From: Sediminibacterium sp. FEMGT703S
Lineage (GTDB): Bacteria > Bacteroidota > Bacteroidia > Chitinophagales > Chitinophagaceae
Length of the DNA: 64,000 nucleotides
Reading direction: 5' to 3'
Assembly: GCA_002786355.1 (NCBI GenBank)
Contig: PGCO01000004.1
Coordinates: forward strand, 281,297-345,296
The notes under the pieces are model-generated. The model saw only the letters and a program-made list of their open reading frames with translations, did no database searches and had not been told where the DNA came from. The number at the start of each line of letters is the position of its first letter. Within the stretch, counting starts at the first letter, position 1. Below, piece by piece: positions 24,732 to 34,113 of this stretch. The position numbers and the translations under genes are program-made.

Positions 24732-26981
24732 TTGCATTTTGTTTCTCAACAAAACCAAATGGACTGCGGTCCTACTTGTTTGTATATGATAAGTAGGTAT
24801 TATGGTCGTGTATTTGCTTTAGAGAAGTTAAGGGAGTTAACAGAGATAGGTAAGGAGGGTGTTAATTTACTAGGTATTAGTGATGCCGCAGAAAAGATAG
24901 GTTTTCAAACATCTGGGTTAAAGTTGAGTTTTGAAAAATTAATTGAAGAAGCACCAAAACCCGCAATACTACATTGGGGTCAAAATCATTTCATTGTTTT
25001 ACCACCACAAAAGAGGGGTTTTTTTTCAAAGCCAAAAAACATAACAATAGCTGATCCAGCTAAAGGGATTATAACCATCAGCAAAGAGCTGTTCTTACAA
25101 AAATGGATAAGTGATAAAAATGAGGATGGAGAGTCTACCGGTATAGCCTTAATTCTAGAACCTGGTCAAAACTTTTATAATGCCAATTACGGGTATGATT
25201 TTAATGAGGTATCAACCAACCATGCTAACCAACTATGGGGTTATATAAAGCCCCATAAAAAACTGGTTTTCCAACTCTTTCTAGGGGTTATGCTCGGCAG
25301 TTTATTGCAATTGGTATTTCCTTTTCTCACACAAAGTGTAGTTGATGTAGGTATTAACACTCAAAACATTCAATTTTTATATATTGTTTTATTAGCTCAA
25401 CTGGCTTTGTTTATTGGGCGTTTGGGAGTAGAATTTATTCGCAGTTGGATTTTATACCATATCAGTAGTCGAATCAATATCTCTATCCTCACGGGTTTTT
25501 TGATAAAGCTGATGAAGTTGCCATTGGCTTATTTTGATAGCAAAAAAACAGGGGATATTCTTCAAAGAATGAATGACCATAAACGCATTCAAAATTTCTT
25601 GACTGGTACTTCACTTAGCACTTTGTTTTCTCTATTCAATTTATTGGTATTTTCTGTTGTGTTGCTTAATTATAGTGTACTCATTTTTGGTGTTTTTACA
25701 GCAGCCAGTGTCCTTTATATTTTATGGATTTTGATTTTCTTAAAGAAAAGAAAAGAGCTTGATTACCAGCAGTTTGATATTGCTGCTGCAGAACAGAGTA
25801 GTACCATTCAATTGGTACAAGGTATGCAGGAGATTAAGTTGCATGGTAGTGAAAAGCAACAACGATGGCAATGGGAACACTTGCAAGCGTCACTATTTAG
25901 GGTAGGAATGAAAGGGCTTGCTCTAAATCAATGGCAACAAGCGGGTGCTTTCTTTATTAACGAGGGCAAAAATATATTCATCACATTTGTGGCAGCAACA
26001 GCAGTAATCCAAGGGCAAATAACCCTTGGCGCAATGCTTGCGATTCAATACATTATTGGACAATTAAACTCCCCAATTGAACAAATGATTGGGTTCGTTC
26101 AAAATTGGCAATTGGCTAAAATAAGTTTGGAAAGATTGAATGAAATTCATCAATTGGCCGATGAAGAACCGGTAAATTTGAATAGTGATGCTTCTTCAGC
26201 CTTGGTTACAGAGTTGCCTCAAAACCGATCAATACACCTTCAAAATATCAGTTTTACCTATCCAGGTGCTGGCAATGAATCTGTGCTTAAGAATATTTCC
26301 ATGCAAATACCACAAGGAAAAGTAACAGCAATTGTAGGGTCTAGTGGTAGTGGTAAAACCACCTTACTAAAGTTATTGCTTAAATTTTATGAGGCGAAGT
26401 CTGGGGATATATATATTGGTGATCAAGCAGAATCAGCAGGTTTGAACTTGTCAAATATTAGCCATCGTACTTGGCGTAAACAGTGTGGAGTAGTAATGCA
26501 AGACAGCTTTATTTTTTCTGATAGTATTGCCAAGAATATAGCTGTCGGGGAAGATTATCCCGATAAGGCAAGATTAAGATATGCTGCAAAGATTGCCAAC
26601 ATCACTTCGTTTATTGAAAGTTTGCCATTGGGCTATAATACCAAAATTGGTGCAGAAGGCACGGGGGTAAGTGCAGGGCAAAGACAACGGATCCTAATTG
26701 CTAGAGCTGTTTACAAAAACCCGGATTTAATTTTATTAGATGAAGCTACCAACGCATTAGATTCCAATAATGAAAGTACTATTTTAAAAAACCTAAACCT
26801 GTTTTTTGAAGGTAAAACAGTTGTAGTGGTAGCACACCGCTTAAGCACTGTTCGTAATGCTGACCAAATAGTGGTGCTGCACAATGGGGTGATTACCGAG
26901 CAAGGAACACATGCTGAATTAACAGCAATGAAGGGTGAATATTTTACTTTGGTTAAAAATCAATTAGAATTAGGTGATTAA
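24732..26981 (+). CDS. C39 peptidase-containing ABC exporter (PCAT)
   Basis: 749 residues. The N-terminal C39 domain is complete: oxyanion-hole Gln in FVSQQNQ, catalytic Cys in MDCGPTC, His in HWGQNHF, Asp in IADPAKG. A six-helix ABC membrane domain follows (about 170-440), then the ATPase with Walker A GSSGSGKTT, signature SAGQRQRI, Walker B LILLDEATNALD and H-loop VAHRLST. Such transporters cut precursors after GG and export the core. The start is the TTG at 24732, because the first ATG would delete the Gln and most of the motif. Expected client: the precursor at 22995. Confidence 0.95.
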   Translation: MHFVSQQNQMDCGPTCLYMISRYYGRVFALEKLRELTEIGKEGVNLLGISDAAEKIGFQTSGLKLSFEKLIEEAPKPAILHWGQNHFIVLPPQKRGFFSKPKNITIADPAKGIITISKELFLQKWISDKNEDGESTGIALILEPGQNFYNANYGYDFNEVSTNHANQLWGYIKPHKKLVFQLFLGVMLGSLLQLVFPFLTQSVVDVGINTQNIQFLYIVLLAQLALFIGRLGVEFIRSWILYHISSRINISILTGFLIKLMKLPLAYFDSKKTGDILQRMNDHKRIQNFLTGTSLSTLFSLFNLLVFSVVLLNYSVLIFGVFTAASVLYILWILIFLKKRKELDYQQFDIAAAEQSSTIQLVQGMQEIKLHGSEKQQRWQWEHLQASLFRVGMKGLALNQWQQAGAFFINEGKNIFITFVAATAVIQGQITLGAMLAIQYIIGQLNSPIEQMIGFVQNWQLAKISLERLNEIHQLADEEPVNLNSDASSALVTELPQNRSIHLQNISFTYPGAGNESVLKNISMQIPQGKVTAIVGSSGSGKTTLLKLLLKFYEAKSGDIYIGDQAESAGLNLSNISHRTWRKQCGVVMQDSFIFSDSIAKNIAVGEDYPDKARLRYAAKIANITSFIESLPLGYNTKIGAEGTGVSAGQRQRILIARAVYKNPDLILLDEATNALDSNNESTILKNLNLFFEGKTVVVVAHRLSTVRNADQIVVLHNGVITEQGTHAELTAMKGEYFTLVKNQLELGD

Positions 26982-26990
26982 AGACGAATT

Positions 26991-28328
26991 ATGCCTCAAC
27001 AAGAAGAATCATATAGTTTAGATGCAATGCTTGAAGCGGCTAATATTGAACGCTTAGATGAAGCAGATCGTATTTATAGCCATGAGGTTCGTGAAATCAT
27101 TAGCAGTAAACCTGTATGGATAGTAAGAAATGGCATTGCAATGTTTTTTGTCATTATTGGTTTGTTATTCACGTTAACCTTTTTTATTCGATACCCGGAT
27201 ATCGTAAAAGCACCCATTAAAATTGTTGGGAATAATTTGCCAAAACAAATTATAAGTAAATCTGAAGGACGAATTGTTTATTTAAATGCACTTGAAAATA
27301 AAAAAGTAATTGCTGGTGATGTTTTAGCTGTTTTACAAAGCAATGCAGATTACAAACAAGTGCTGTTGTTTAAAAAATGGATTGATCAAACTGAACTTAC
27401 CTTAAAACAAAATAATTGGAATTCGATTAGCCAGTTAGAAACACTCAATCAATTGGGAGATTTACAAAAAAATTATCAAGATATTACCCAACAAATCTAT
27501 CAGCTCTCTTGGGCAAAGACTAAAGGGTACTTTAACCAAAAGCGTGATGCCATTGCTCAAGACATTAGGCTGATTAATCTGTCTAAGGAGAATGCGAATA
27601 ATCAAAAGCAATTGATTCTTCAAGATTTAGCAATGCAAGAAGGATTATTGGCCATTAATGAAAAAATGGCTAATGAAAAAGTGATTGCACCGCTTGATTT
27701 AATTAAGGATAAATCAACCCTTATAGCTAAAAAACAACAATTAGTTCAAGTTGATGCTGCGGATATTAATCAGTCTGCTAATATTGTTGCCAAGCAAAAA
27801 GAATTATTGGAAATTGAAAAGCTAAATGCGGATATCCAACAAAATTTTATTGCAGCTCTCTTTAATGCCAAAAGTGCGTTGACCGAATGGGCCAATCGAT
27901 ACATATCTGTTGCCAGTGAAACAGGTACTTTGCAGTTTGCCAGTTACTTTCAAGAGAATAGCTGGATTAAAACAGGGCAGGAGTTATTCTATATCATTCC
28001 AAAACAACCCTCCTATTTTGCTGAATTAATCGCATCCCAACAAAACTTTGGTAAGTTAAAACAAGGACAAAAGGTAAATATTGCACTCAATAGTTATCAA
28101 AGAAATGAATTTGGTGTGTTACAAGGAACTATCATTAATATTCCACAAGTTCCCTATAAAGACACCAGTTTCTTAATTAAGGTTAAGCTTACTAATGGTT
28201 TGCAAACAAATTATCAAAAGACCATTCATTTTAGTAATAGTTTGACTGGAACTGGAGATGTGATTACAGCCGAAGCAAGTTTAGCCGATCGGTTATTGTA
28301 TCAATGGAGAGGCTTATTTGCTCGTTAA
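26991..28328 (+). CDS. HlyD-family membrane fusion protein of the exporter
   Basis: 445 residues. A cytoplasmic N-terminus, one membrane helix at about 48-70 (VRNGIAMFFVIIGLLFTLTF), a lipoyl-like half (SEGRIVYLNALENKKVIAGD), a long helical hairpin (residues about 120-300) and a C-terminal beta-barrel part (FGKLKQGQKVNIALNSY). It bridges the inner-membrane exporter to an outer-membrane channel. It starts 9 bp after the exporter gene. No TolC-like gene is in the window. Element A copy 4 begins 4 bp after its stop. Confidence 0.92.
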   Translation: MPQQEESYSLDAMLEAANIERLDEADRIYSHEVREIISSKPVWIVRNGIAMFFVIIGLLFTLTFFIRYPDIVKAPIKIVGNNLPKQIISKSEGRIVYLNALENKKVIAGDVLAVLQSNADYKQVLLFKKWIDQTELTLKQNNWNSISQLETLNQLGDLQKNYQDITQQIYQLSWAKTKGYFNQKRDAIAQDIRLINLSKENANNQKQLILQDLAMQEGLLAINEKMANEKVIAPLDLIKDKSTLIAKKQQLVQVDAADINQSANIVAKQKELLEIEKLNADIQQNFIAALFNAKSALTEWANRYISVASETGTLQFASYFQENSWIKTGQELFYIIPKQPSYFAELIASQQNFGKLKQGQKVNIALNSYQRNEFGVLQGTIINIPQVPYKDTSFLIKVKLTNGLQTNYQKTIHFSNSLTGTGDVITAEASLADRLLYQWRGLFAR

Positions 28329-28332
28329 TCTC

Positions 28333-28393
28333 GGGGGGTAAAAATACCCCCTGGTTATATTTTTTTAATTGAATATAATACTTGAAGTTTACT
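28333..28393 (+). promoter_or_regulatory. Element A, copy 4
   Basis: GGGGGGTA-AAAA-TACCCCC (28333-28351), then a seven-T tract and a tail ending TTGAAGTTTACT. It starts 4 bp after the HlyD stop, where it could also act as an intrinsic terminator, and precedes element B copy 4 and the next TlpA gene. The gap 28329-28595 holds only these two elements. Confidence 0.75.
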
Positions 28394-28450
28394 GCACTCA
28401 AAAAACACATAAAATACTTTTAATTATTTTCTTTAAAGAGGAAGAATTGT

Positions 28451-28558
28451 CATATTTCTTTTCGATTAGTACCCGAAAAGAACAGTCAGATGGTACTACA
28501 CTTAATTACGAATAAGTGGTTTGGCGAGCCAACAATCTGCTGATGCTTAAAGCAGCAG
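28451..28558 (+). repeat. Element B, copy 4 (full), with structure-preserving changes
   Basis: Hairpin 1 stem is unchanged with loop ATTAGTACC; GGTACTA is kept. The first strand of hairpin 2 reads GTCAGA instead of GCCAAA, yet still pairs with TTTGGC through G-U wobbles. Hairpin 3 is CTGCTG/CAGCAG, perfect. It ends 37 bp before the TlpA gene at 28596. Confidence 0.8.
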
Positions 28559-28595
28559 CATTTGTGCAGCTCTTTTTCTTTTTATATTTTATATT

Positions 28596-29789
28596 ATGAA
28601 AAAAAGTTTTCTTTTTTGTTTTCTGTTAATTTACTCAATAGCTTTTGGTCAAAAAAAGGTTGATGGTTCCCGTTTTAAAATAGTTGGATTTATAGCAGGA
28701 CAAGAAAATGGGATTGTTGTACTGAGTTATTTAAATTTTGAAGGAAAATTCATTCGTGATACTTGTAAACTAAATAAGGGGAGTTTTTTATTTACTGGCA
28801 AAATCAAAGAACCCACGAATGCCTATCTAGACGGCAATATAAAATCTAAATCTATCAATGACCCGAACACAACTGATTTTTTTATTGAGCCATCAATGAT
28901 GAATATATCCCTATTGGTTGATAACTTTAAGAAGGCGACAATAAGCGGATCTAGTGTTCAAAATGAAATGTCTAGACTTCAAAAGTTTAAGGATAGTATA
29001 TACGATAATATGGGAATCAAATTACTTGAAACCGAATATAGTAATGCTATTGAACTGCTAAATAAATCAAAAGAGAATATTGTGCTACAAGAATTAGCTA
29101 AGAATGCATTTGATAAGCTTATTCCGTACAGAGACAAAATTAAAATAATCGATTTTGACTATATTGAAAAGAATCGAGACTCTTATTTAAGTGCATACTT
29201 ATTACGTTATTATTTTTCATCACTTTCTGTTGATTCGCTTGCAAAATTTTATGATAATTTCAGTTTTAAAATTCAACAATCTGTTTTTGGTGATTTAGTT
29301 CGTCAACAGATTGTCCTTAAAGTAGGTGCCGGAGTTGGGAGTAAGGCTAAAGTCTTCTCAATAAACGATATTAATGGCCGGCTTTTAGATGTTTCAAAAT
29401 TAATTGGCAAGAAATATATACTATTAGATTTTTGGGCAAGTTGGTGTTTGCCTTGTAGAAAGGGTAGCCCTTATTTAATTGAGTTATATAAAAAATATCA
29501 GGATAAGGGCCTAGAAGTAATTTGTATAAGTTCTGATAGAAATAGTGAAGATTGGAAAAAGGCTGTCGAGAAAGATAAAACTAGCCTTTTTTATCACATA
29601 CGTGATAATCTAGATATTGGTGAGTTTCAAAAAGGTAATATCAATCAATTTAATGTGAATAAAGAATATGCAATATCTGTCTTGCCAACTAAGATTCTCA
29701 TTGATACAAATGGAATCATAATTTTTCGACAGGAAAATGACGATGACACTCAATTAACTGAACAACTTCGTAAAGTATTTAGATTTTAA
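28596..29789 (+). CDS. TlpA-like protein with DUF4369-like N-domain (5 of 7)
   Basis: 397 residues. Signal peptide MKKSFLFCFLLIYSIAFGQ; N-terminal DUF4369-like domain (FKIVGFIAGQENGIVVLSYL, then GSFLFTGKIKEPTNAYL); helical linker; thioredoxin domain with DFWASWCLPCRKGSPYL at about residue 277-284 and cis-Pro in VLPTKILI. Predicted periplasmic thiol-disulfide oxidoreductase. It is led by elements A and B and is the first gene of a run with a small lipoprotein, a carboxypeptidase-like-domain protein and another TlpA. Confidence 0.88.
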   Translation: MKKSFLFCFLLIYSIAFGQKKVDGSRFKIVGFIAGQENGIVVLSYLNFEGKFIRDTCKLNKGSFLFTGKIKEPTNAYLDGNIKSKSINDPNTTDFFIEPSMMNISLLVDNFKKATISGSSVQNEMSRLQKFKDSIYDNMGIKLLETEYSNAIELLNKSKENIVLQELAKNAFDKLIPYRDKIKIIDFDYIEKNRDSYLSAYLLRYYFSSLSVDSLAKFYDNFSFKIQQSVFGDLVRQQIVLKVGAGVGSKAKVFSINDINGRLLDVSKLIGKKYILLDFWASWCLPCRKGSPYLIELYKKYQDKGLEVICISSDRNSEDWKKAVEKDKTSLFYHIRDNLDIGEFQKGNINQFNVNKEYAISVLPTKILIDTNGIIIFRQENDDDTQLTEQLRKVFRF

Positions 29790-29874
29790 GTACCATGATT
29801 TGGATTTATATTTTAATTATCATTTTGTTTGTCAGGAGCGTTAGAATATATCACTACCACTTAAGAAAATTAAT

Positions 29875-30255
29875 ATGAGACTTATATTTTTTCTATTGCT
29901 TCTCTTCTTTTTTAGTTGCTGTTCAATTCAAAACAAAAAAGACTACATCGGTAAAAGAGGAGAGCGCGTTTTTAATCAGTATAAAAATAATAGTACAATT
30001 ATTTTTTCAAGCCAAGCTGCTAAATTAAATACCATATTGCGAAACGATAAATTTCTTGATACTGTTTCCTTTAGGGAATTGAAAAAAAGAATCAATGTAT
30101 ACGAACGATTTATTGCTTTGCATCCTGACTCCACAATTGTAAGACAAATTGACTTTCCTCAGAAATCAAGTCAGATTGACTCATTTTATCTAAACAAGAA
30201 TAAAATAAAGTATTTAAAACGCAATAAGATTAAATCTCCAAATATTTATTTCTAA
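29875..30255 (+). CDS. Small putative lipoprotein, unknown function
   Basis: 126 residues. A hydrophobic start MRLIFFLLLLFFFSCCSIQN with Cys-Cys at the end of the helix fits a lipoprotein signal. The mature part is basic and Lys/Asn/Ile-rich with no recognised domain. It sits between two TlpA genes in the island. By position it could be an immunity or accessory factor, but nothing in the sequence shows this. Confidence 0.6.
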   Translation: MRLIFFLLLLFFFSCCSIQNKKDYIGKRGERVFNQYKNNSTIIFSSQAAKLNTILRNDKFLDTVSFRELKKRINVYERFIALHPDSTIVRQIDFPQKSSQIDSFYLNKNKIKYLKRNKIKSPNIYF

Positions 30256-30289
30256 GTTCAAATAATTAGTGCCTGCATTAAAAACGTGT

Positions 30290-31510
30290 ATGTTAAAAAG
30301 GATAGATAACAAATTAAGATATAGTATTATTACTTCAGTTCTCTTGCTAATTAATTCAATATTCCCTCAATTAACTGTAAAGGGGAGTCCCTTATATGTA
30401 AACAATAATCCTGTTTATAATAAAAGTTATGTATTACAGGATAGTATTATTTATTTTAAAATCATTGATTCAACTTCAAAGGAATCTATTCCATTTGCAA
30501 CAATTATTTTTATTGAAAATGACATAAATAAAATGTCTATTGTTTCAAATGAAGATGGCTCATTTTCTATTCCCAATTCAAGCTTCCCAAAAAAGGTCAA
30601 AATTTCTGCAGTTGGTTATGAAGAACAACTGTTTTATTTGTTTCATGTTAATCGGTTGCTTTTGAAGCCATTAAAGAGCTTATTACCTGAAATTATCGTT
30701 AGAAGTAAGGCAATGAAATCAAGGAGCGCAAACGCAATAATTAAACACGTAGCTAATCGCTTTGAGGATAACTATGGCAATTTTTCTTTTAGTCAAAATT
30801 TAAAATTTTCCTCAGTAATTTATAATTACGACACTTTAAAAGAAAAGGCTGAAGAATTTGTAAAGGTATATTATCGAAATGCTGATAAAAGCATGAAATC
30901 TCCAAATTGGATTAAAGACACTTTATATCAGGATAAACTTTTCACCAATTTTATTGGAGTTTCCCGATTATGTACAGGTGATATTATTCCATGGTTTGAT
31001 ATGCTGCGAAAAGGGTTGCCAATTGACGGAAATAATAATAAAGGATTAGACTTTAAACTTATTTCCAAATACAAGGATGAAAAATATGGTCTTGTTTATA
31101 TTGTAAGTTTCATGCCAAATAAATCTTTTAAAGATTCATTTTTAGGTCGAACTGTTGGAGGATTAGCAAGAGGATACCTGAAAGGAGAAATCAGGATAAG
31201 AGAATTTGATTATTCAATTATTAGATTGAAATTTATCTGGGAAATGAAAGTTGAATCTCTTAATAGAGCCACAACCAATTTATTTCATACTAAAACATGG
31301 AATGCAAATCGTGTTACAAAATTGATATCAGATAAAATAATTTACAAGCATGATTATATGTATAATAAGGATGTTCATACTGGTAAATACTTTATAGACT
31401 CAATCAATGCGGAATGCTTTAATTCAGGATATCAAATCGAAACTAATCGTAACTTACTTTTAAACATAAAATTTAATGTTAGTAATAACGGAATTGAGAA
31501 GGAAAAATGA
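30290..31510 (+). CDS. Secreted protein with carboxypeptidase-like regulatory domain
   Basis: About 406 residues from the ATG at 30290; an upstream GTG in frame at 30269 is less likely because the ATG starts the signal-like segment LRYSIITSVLLLINSIF. Residues about 60-130 are a CarboxypepD_reg-like Ig-type domain (ATIIFIENDINKMSIVSNED, then GSFSIPNSSFPKKVKISAVGY), as found at the N-terminus of Bacteroidota outer-membrane proteins. The remaining 270 residues are not recognised. Probably periplasmic or outer-membrane associated. It ends 4 bp before the next TlpA start. Confidence 0.7.
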   Translation: MLKRIDNKLRYSIITSVLLLINSIFPQLTVKGSPLYVNNNPVYNKSYVLQDSIIYFKIIDSTSKESIPFATIIFIENDINKMSIVSNEDGSFSIPNSSFPKKVKISAVGYEEQLFYLFHVNRLLLKPLKSLLPEIIVRSKAMKSRSANAIIKHVANRFEDNYGNFSFSQNLKFSSVIYNYDTLKEKAEEFVKVYYRNADKSMKSPNWIKDTLYQDKLFTNFIGVSRLCTGDIIPWFDMLRKGLPIDGNNNKGLDFKLISKYKDEKYGLVYIVSFMPNKSFKDSFLGRTVGGLARGYLKGEIRIREFDYSIIRLKFIWEMKVESLNRATTNLFHTKTWNANRVTKLISDKIIYKHDYMYNKDVHTGKYFIDSINAECFNSGYQIETNRNLLLNIKFNVSNNGIEKEK

Positions 31511-31514
31511 ATCT

Positions 31515-32861
31515 ATGAAAAAGCTCAGCATCTTCTTTTGTTTATTTGTCTCTTTACTTTCTGCCAAGGCACAAGAATTTAAAGCAGTTAAAATTTCTGG
31601 TAAAGCCATTAATTTTAATAATTCTGTTGAAGTGGAAGATATGACTGAGTTTAAAGACATTAGCTTATCCTCTAACGAACGATTTTTCGTTCCTGACTCA
31701 AATAAAAACTTTTCAATTCAATTTAAAATTGCAATACCTGGTTATTATCGTATAGGTCGAAATATTATATATATATCGCCTGGTGATGATATTAACGCTA
31801 CCATTGATCGTATAAATCCAACTAAATCTATTTTTAGTGGTTCTCGTCAAATTGAAAATACTTATTTGAAGCTTACACCTTATCCGAAGCAGGGATCTTT
31901 TTTAGATGGCGAAACGGGTATCCAATCGTCTATCGCAAAAACAATTGATTATATTCTCACTAAAAGTAAAGAGAGAAGCCAGCAATTGGATAGTATTAGA
32001 CGAATGGTTTCGCCTGATTTTTACCGATTAGAATCGGTTAGAATTAAAGCGGATATTATCAATAGCTTTATGAATATACCTATTTATTATAGTTGGGTTC
32101 ATAAAACTTCAACAGATAGTGCTTTAATGATTCAGCAACAAAGAGATTCTTTGACTAAGCCGATTATTGCAAAACTTTCGAAGGGGTTAGTTGATCCCCT
32201 TCATTTGAAATTAGTGGTTTACCGTGATGTATTAAACACAATCCTCCAAAATCAACCTTCAACTTTTTCGATACCACAGAAAATTAATGATTGGTTTAAG
32301 GCAAGTGCTATTAAACAGAAAGCCATTACTTTGGATAATAAAAATGACTTAATTGCCTTATATAAAGGAATCGATTCAATTAATACTGATGTGTATAAAA
32401 ATGCAATTGCATCTACCATAGCTCAGTTAACTCAACTAAATCAGGGAGACCCAGCAATTGATATTTTATTTACAAATACGGATAATCAAACAATTCCACT
32501 TTCCAACTTTAAAAACAAAGTAATTTACTTAGAGTTTTGGGCAACTTGGTGTGGGCCGTGTTTAGCCGATAAACCAAAAATGGAATTATTAAAACAACAA
32601 TTTAAAAATGATGATTCCATAGTATTTTTATCCGTTTCCATTGATGACAACCTTGATGCATGGAAAAAGTATTTGATTAAGCAGGGTGTATCCAAAGATG
32701 AGTTTATTGTTGACCGAAACAAACTTTCTAATTACAACTTACTTTCTGTGCCAAGGATGATTTTAATTAATAAAGACTTTACTATTGAACAATTGTATGC
32801 ACCAGGTCCTGGTAATAAGCAACTCATTCCTTTGTTGACTAAAATGAGACTAAAACCATAG
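31515..32861 (+). CDS. TlpA-like thioredoxin-domain protein (6 of 7)
   Basis: About 448 residues from the ATG at 31515, chosen because it begins the signal peptide MKKLSIFFCLFVSLLSAKAQ; the frame extends 13 codons further into the previous gene. The N-terminal region is beta-rich, the middle helical. The thioredoxin domain has EFWATWCGPCLADKPKM at about residue 339-346 and cis-Pro in SVPRMILI. Predicted periplasmic oxidoreductase. It is the last plus-strand gene of this run and ends 2 bp before the convergent ATPase gene. Confidence 0.88.
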   Translation: MKKLSIFFCLFVSLLSAKAQEFKAVKISGKAINFNNSVEVEDMTEFKDISLSSNERFFVPDSNKNFSIQFKIAIPGYYRIGRNIIYISPGDDINATIDRINPTKSIFSGSRQIENTYLKLTPYPKQGSFLDGETGIQSSIAKTIDYILTKSKERSQQLDSIRRMVSPDFYRLESVRIKADIINSFMNIPIYYSWVHKTSTDSALMIQQQRDSLTKPIIAKLSKGLVDPLHLKLVVYRDVLNTILQNQPSTFSIPQKINDWFKASAIKQKAITLDNKNDLIALYKGIDSINTDVYKNAIASTIAQLTQLNQGDPAIDILFTNTDNQTIPLSNFKNKVIYLEFWATWCGPCLADKPKMELLKQQFKNDDSIVFLSVSIDDNLDAWKKYLIKQGVSKDEFIVDRNKLSNYNLLSVPRMILINKDFTIEQLYAPGPGNKQLIPLLTKMRLKP

Positions 32862-32863
32862 TT

Positions 32864-34054
32864 TTAATACATAAACCCAAATAGCCATAACGGTATTTTG
32901 GTTCCAATTCCTATTTCAATTTCATCTGCTACAATGATGTGTTTTTCAGTTGCTTTCACTTGTTTAGCCGTTTTATTTTTTCCGCCTACTTCTATATGAT
33001 AGCCTTCTGTCAAGAAATCACCTTCTTTAGGCGCAGATACAACCAAACCAGCATTTTGCAATTGATTAAAGAGAAATGTCTCCCTTAAATTACCTATATC
33101 TGGGGAACTGGTTAATGCGTATGATAGATTCGTATTCTCTAAATAGATTTTTTCCGGTTTTTGCAAAGTTGAAATTCCTTTCCCCGAGGCTTGTAAGGTG
33201 TTGATTATTCTTGCCTGTGTTAGCTGAGATATATAAGTATAAAGACTGTCTCTACTTATGTCTAATTTTTGCGCTAATGCACTAATATTTGGTTTGAATG
33301 GAACCGACTCTGCAATTACAGCAATTAATTTTTTCACTTTTAGCGCAGTGCCTGGTCCATAAGATGCAATAAATGCTAAATCTGTTTCAATTACTGCATT
33401 GATGATTTGATTCAGCTTTATAGGATATTCTTTTTCACCTTCCGCTGTAATGGGCAAATAACCATACTGTAAATATTTTTTGAATAGCGGGAGGGGGTGT
33501 AGGTCTTCTGTTATTTTAGCTGCTATTTGGTGATGATTTTTTAGTAAGTCTTTAAACGAATAAGCTTTTAATTTTTGTTGTGTTGAAAATTCTATGAACT
33601 CTCTAAATGATAATCCTGCTAAGCTATAGTGAATCACTCTTCTGCTTAAATCGGCTTCTCCTCTATATATATCTAGTGCACTTGAGGCGGAGAATATTAT
33701 TTTTAAATCGGCAAACCCATCGTAAATATTTTTTAATTCTCTTGACCAATTCGGATACTTATGAACTTCGTCAATTATTAAAATACGCCCTCCCAATTTA
33801 TACCAATCTTCTGCAGTTTCTAGTAAAGAGTGATTATAAAACCATGTATGATCTGCTGTTACATACAGCGCATTTGCTGGTTGTTTTAAATCAAATTTTA
33901 AATATTGTAGTAATAAGGTTGTTTTGCCAGAACCCCTTGGGCCTTTAATACCAATCATTCGTTGGTTCCAATTAATATTGGCATGTAGATACCTGCGAAA
34001 ATTATTGTGAATGCCTTTTAATAAGCCAGCCTGAAAACTAAATAGGGTTTCCAT
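32864..34054 (-). CDS. AAA ATPase with DUF4143-like C-terminal domain
   Basis: 396 residues. Walker A GPRGSGKTTLL near residue 39, Walker B ILIIDEVHKYPNW near residue 91, a winged-helix-like middle (LAQKLDISRDSLYTYISQL) and a C-terminal nuclease-like DUF4143 region (FLFNQLQNAG, then GYHIEVGGKNKTAKQVKA). Such ATPases are frequent in Bacteroidota and archaea, often in variable regions; function is not established. It probably controls itself through paired palindromes in its promoter (34058-34108). It opposes the TlpA run and follows the AbiE-like pair. Confidence 0.85.
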   Translation of the reverse strand: METLFSFQAGLLKGIHNNFRRYLHANINWNQRMIGIKGPRGSGKTTLLLQYLKFDLKQPANALYVTADHTWFYNHSLLETAEDWYKLGGRILIIDEVHKYPNWSRELKNIYDGFADLKIIFSASSALDIYRGEADLSRRVIHYSLAGLSFREFIEFSTQQKLKAYSFKDLLKNHHQIAAKITEDLHPLPLFKKYLQYGYLPITAEGEKEYPIKLNQIINAVIETDLAFIASYGPGTALKVKKLIAVIAESVPFKPNISALAQKLDISRDSLYTYISQLTQARIINTLQASGKGISTLQKPEKIYLENTNLSYALTSSPDIGNLRETFLFNQLQNAGLVVSAPKEGDFLTEGYHIEVGGKNKTAKQVKATEKHIIVADEIEIGIGTKIPLWLFGFMY

Positions 34055-34057
34055 AAA

Positions 34058-34108
34058 TGTCGTTTGTATTCGACAAATATACTATTAAAATGTCGAATAT
34101 AAACGACA
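34058..34108 (-). promoter_or_regulatory. Promoter with two palindromic operators for the ATPase gene
   Basis: Two sites TGTCG-N8-CGACA: 34058-34075 and 34091-34108. They are also inverted copies of each other with one mismatch. The minus-strand -7 box TATATTTG (34074-34081) overlaps the first site and the -33 region lies in the second. This is the layout of a repressor-controlled, probably autoregulated, promoter. Confidence 0.7.
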
Positions 34109-34113
34109 AAAAA

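Noticed and set aside
16461..28393. Element A copies as plain intrinsic terminators
   Set aside because: Stem plus T-tract looks like a terminator, but copies 1, 3 and 5 do not follow a same-strand gene closely and all precede island genes; a terminator role is kept only as an option for copies 4 and 6.
17675..28558. Element B copies as integron attC sites or insertion-sequence ends
   Set aside because: No RYYYAAC/GTTRRRY core pair, no integrase or transposase, and no target-site duplication visible; fixed placement before start codons fits a leader better.
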